This document shows, in pieces, positions 62,810-64,000 of a stretch of DNA of 64,000 nt (position 1 is the first letter of the stretch; every line of letters starts with the position of its first letter). The DNA lies in contig CM066912.1 of the NCBI GenBank assembly GCA_033964015.1, positions 16,589,399-16,653,398 on the forward strand. Direction: 5' to 3'. The stretch comes from Scolanthus callimorphus. Lineage: Eukaryota; Cnidaria; Anthozoa; Actiniaria; Edwardsiidae. The notes beneath the pieces were generated by a model. It ran no database searches. It was not told the origin of the DNA and saw only the letters and a program-made list of their open reading frames with translations. The translations under genes were made by a program, and so were the position numbers.

Positions 62810-62995
62810 GTGCTTCCAGAAAATACCCCCCCCCCCCCCCCTCCCTCCCCTCCACACACACACAGAGCAGGTGTTGAAAAAGTGACCTCCCTACCCATCT
62901 GATATTTCCAAAGGAAAATACAGTACTTGTATGGAAGAATCAGATAATTGACCCTGCCCCCACCCCTCTGGAATTTCCTGTCCCTTCGGTGGTGA
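62810..62995. repeat. Dispersed repeat related to 30510-30720, with poly-C
   Basis: Shared CCAGAAAATA + C-run and CCCCACCCCTCTGGAATTTCC blocks; a CA microsatellite (ACACACACACA) lies near 62852. Confidence 0.55.
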
Positions 62996-63432
62996 TGCAA
63001 TTTGCATCCTTTACCATGTCAAGCATCCCGGTTCTTCTTCTCCATGGAGACCTCTTGGCCTCCACTCTTTAACATTCCATAATATTAATATCTGATGTGC
63101 CAAATACAGGTTTTGATAAATCCGTGAAATAGCATACTTAGCACTAATGCACTCTAATTTATTTGTTCTCTAATGTGCTGTCTTGACTACTACACTTTGA
63201 ATATTATATGTCTTCACGGGTCTAGGAAAACCACTCTTGAAACTGAACAAGATGGAATTAGTCAATCATAGACAAAACAATTAGAAATCATTTCATTAAT
63301 TCTTGATTTCATGAATTCATCACTAAAATGTACATGTATAGTATCCAATTAGCCATGCATGGTATTATTTAAGACTGGAAAATAGAAGATTTGTCTTTAA
63401 GCTTCATCAGACTTATTGCTTTTCTCTTTCAA

Positions 63433-63551
63433 TTTCAGCGACAAAAAGCAGCCAGAAATGGCTCTTGGACAGGCCAAAAATTATATAAATAGTATTACAT
63501 GGACTGCAGAACAGACTTTGAAGTTCATAAGAGACTATGTATGGCAATGAG
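63433..63551 (+). other. Possible internal exon (speculative)
   Basis: A good acceptor (TTTCTCTTTCAATTTCAG, ending 63439) opens a frame with KKQPEMALGQAKNYINSITW and TAEQTLKFIRDYVWQ, then TGA. The composition looks protein-like, but I recognise no family and found no matching upstream exon. An ATG followed by GTAAGT at 62097-62105 could be a first-exon end, but its phase does not fit this frame. Confidence 0.2.
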
Positions 63552-63599
63552 AGATAAGAGAGAATAACTTTACAGAAAACAGTGGAAGGGCAAGGGCTA

Positions 63600-63630
63600 C
63601 CCCCCCCCCCCCCCCTCCTCCCCCCTGCCA
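63600..63630. repeat. Poly-C tract
   Basis: C run of about 16 followed by CCTCCTCCCCCC; length likely uncertain in assembly. Confidence 0.8.
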
Positions 63631-64000
63631 TCCATGAATTAGAATACAATATGTAATGGCATCGCCTTGTCTCCTCTTTCTTTTCCAAGTTTACATTTAT
63701 TACACTTTTTAATACATTATTGTAATAACGGCACATGCATCCCATGGTGTACTGTCACAATAACGACTATCTATGTCTATGTCTATGTATTATGATTTCT
63801 AAATACTTGTCAAGAATCAGTTTAATTCATTTGCAGTGCTTTTATTATTTAAGAGGATGTAAATGCATCAACCAACTTTGTCTACAATTAGCCTATGCCA
63901 GCTAGTGAGAATGCAATGCTGCTGCAATTCAATTATAGCTGAGGTACTAAGATGATATTATACATAACAATTAGTATAGTCTGCTCATGACTCTGTCTTG

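Overview
The window looks like repeat-saturated, intron-less-looking accessory DNA from a metazoan. A cnidarian (coral or anemone-like) is my best guess, from the mix of BEL/Pao and Gypsy retrotransposons, Polinton/Maverick-like virus genes, tRNA-derived SINEs, L2/CR1-type LINE tails and many foldback MITEs. That species guess is inference. I found no convincing conserved host gene. Almost every long reading frame belongs to a mobile or virus-derived element, and most of these are broken by single-base frameshifts or in-frame stops.

Layout. 1-6.7 kb: tandem repeats (about 127 bp, 10 bp and 290 bp units) and several palindromic MITE-like elements. 6.7-7.9 kb: four tandem 292-bp units, each opening with a tRNA-like sequence. 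7.9-11.3 kb: an internally deleted BEL/Pao element (BEL-1). 12.4-18.5 kb: a minus-strand Gypsy fragment (Gypsy-1) split by a 4.56-kb element (13255-17816). This element has terminal inverted repeats of about 600 bp and 5'-AG/CT-3' ends. It carries a zinc-finger/packaging-ATPase gene, a small gene with an internal stop and an acidic zinc-ribbon gene. I read it as a compact Polinton derivative.

20.3-56.1 kb: the remains of one older, larger Polinton-like virus, mostly on the minus strand. From right to left they are a protein-primed DNA polymerase fragment, an integrase (plus strand), a capsid-like gene, a packaging ATPase, small membrane and virion-type genes, a BRO-N/VRR-NUC nuclease gene and further structural-type genes. 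Its coding complement of very roughly 8-9 kb is spread over about 36 kb by nested insertions: Gypsy-3, a piggyBac-like MITE, a LINE, the full-length BEL-2 (381-bp LTRs, ACCAC target duplication), a Harbinger-like MITE, a 5.3-kb unknown segment, a SINE, and Gypsy-2 (155-bp LTRs), which itself holds a small LTR (TRIM-like) element.

56.1-64 kb: a CRE-palindrome cluster, foldback elements, an apparently intact Crypton/KIAA1958-type tyrosine recombinase (57556-59037, minus), a LINE remnant, and low-complexity or unassigned DNA. The capsid, ATPase, polymerase and integrase genes would have worked together as a self-replicating integrated virus. In their present state most are fossils; the two ATPases, two small membrane genes and the recombinase are the longest undamaged frames.
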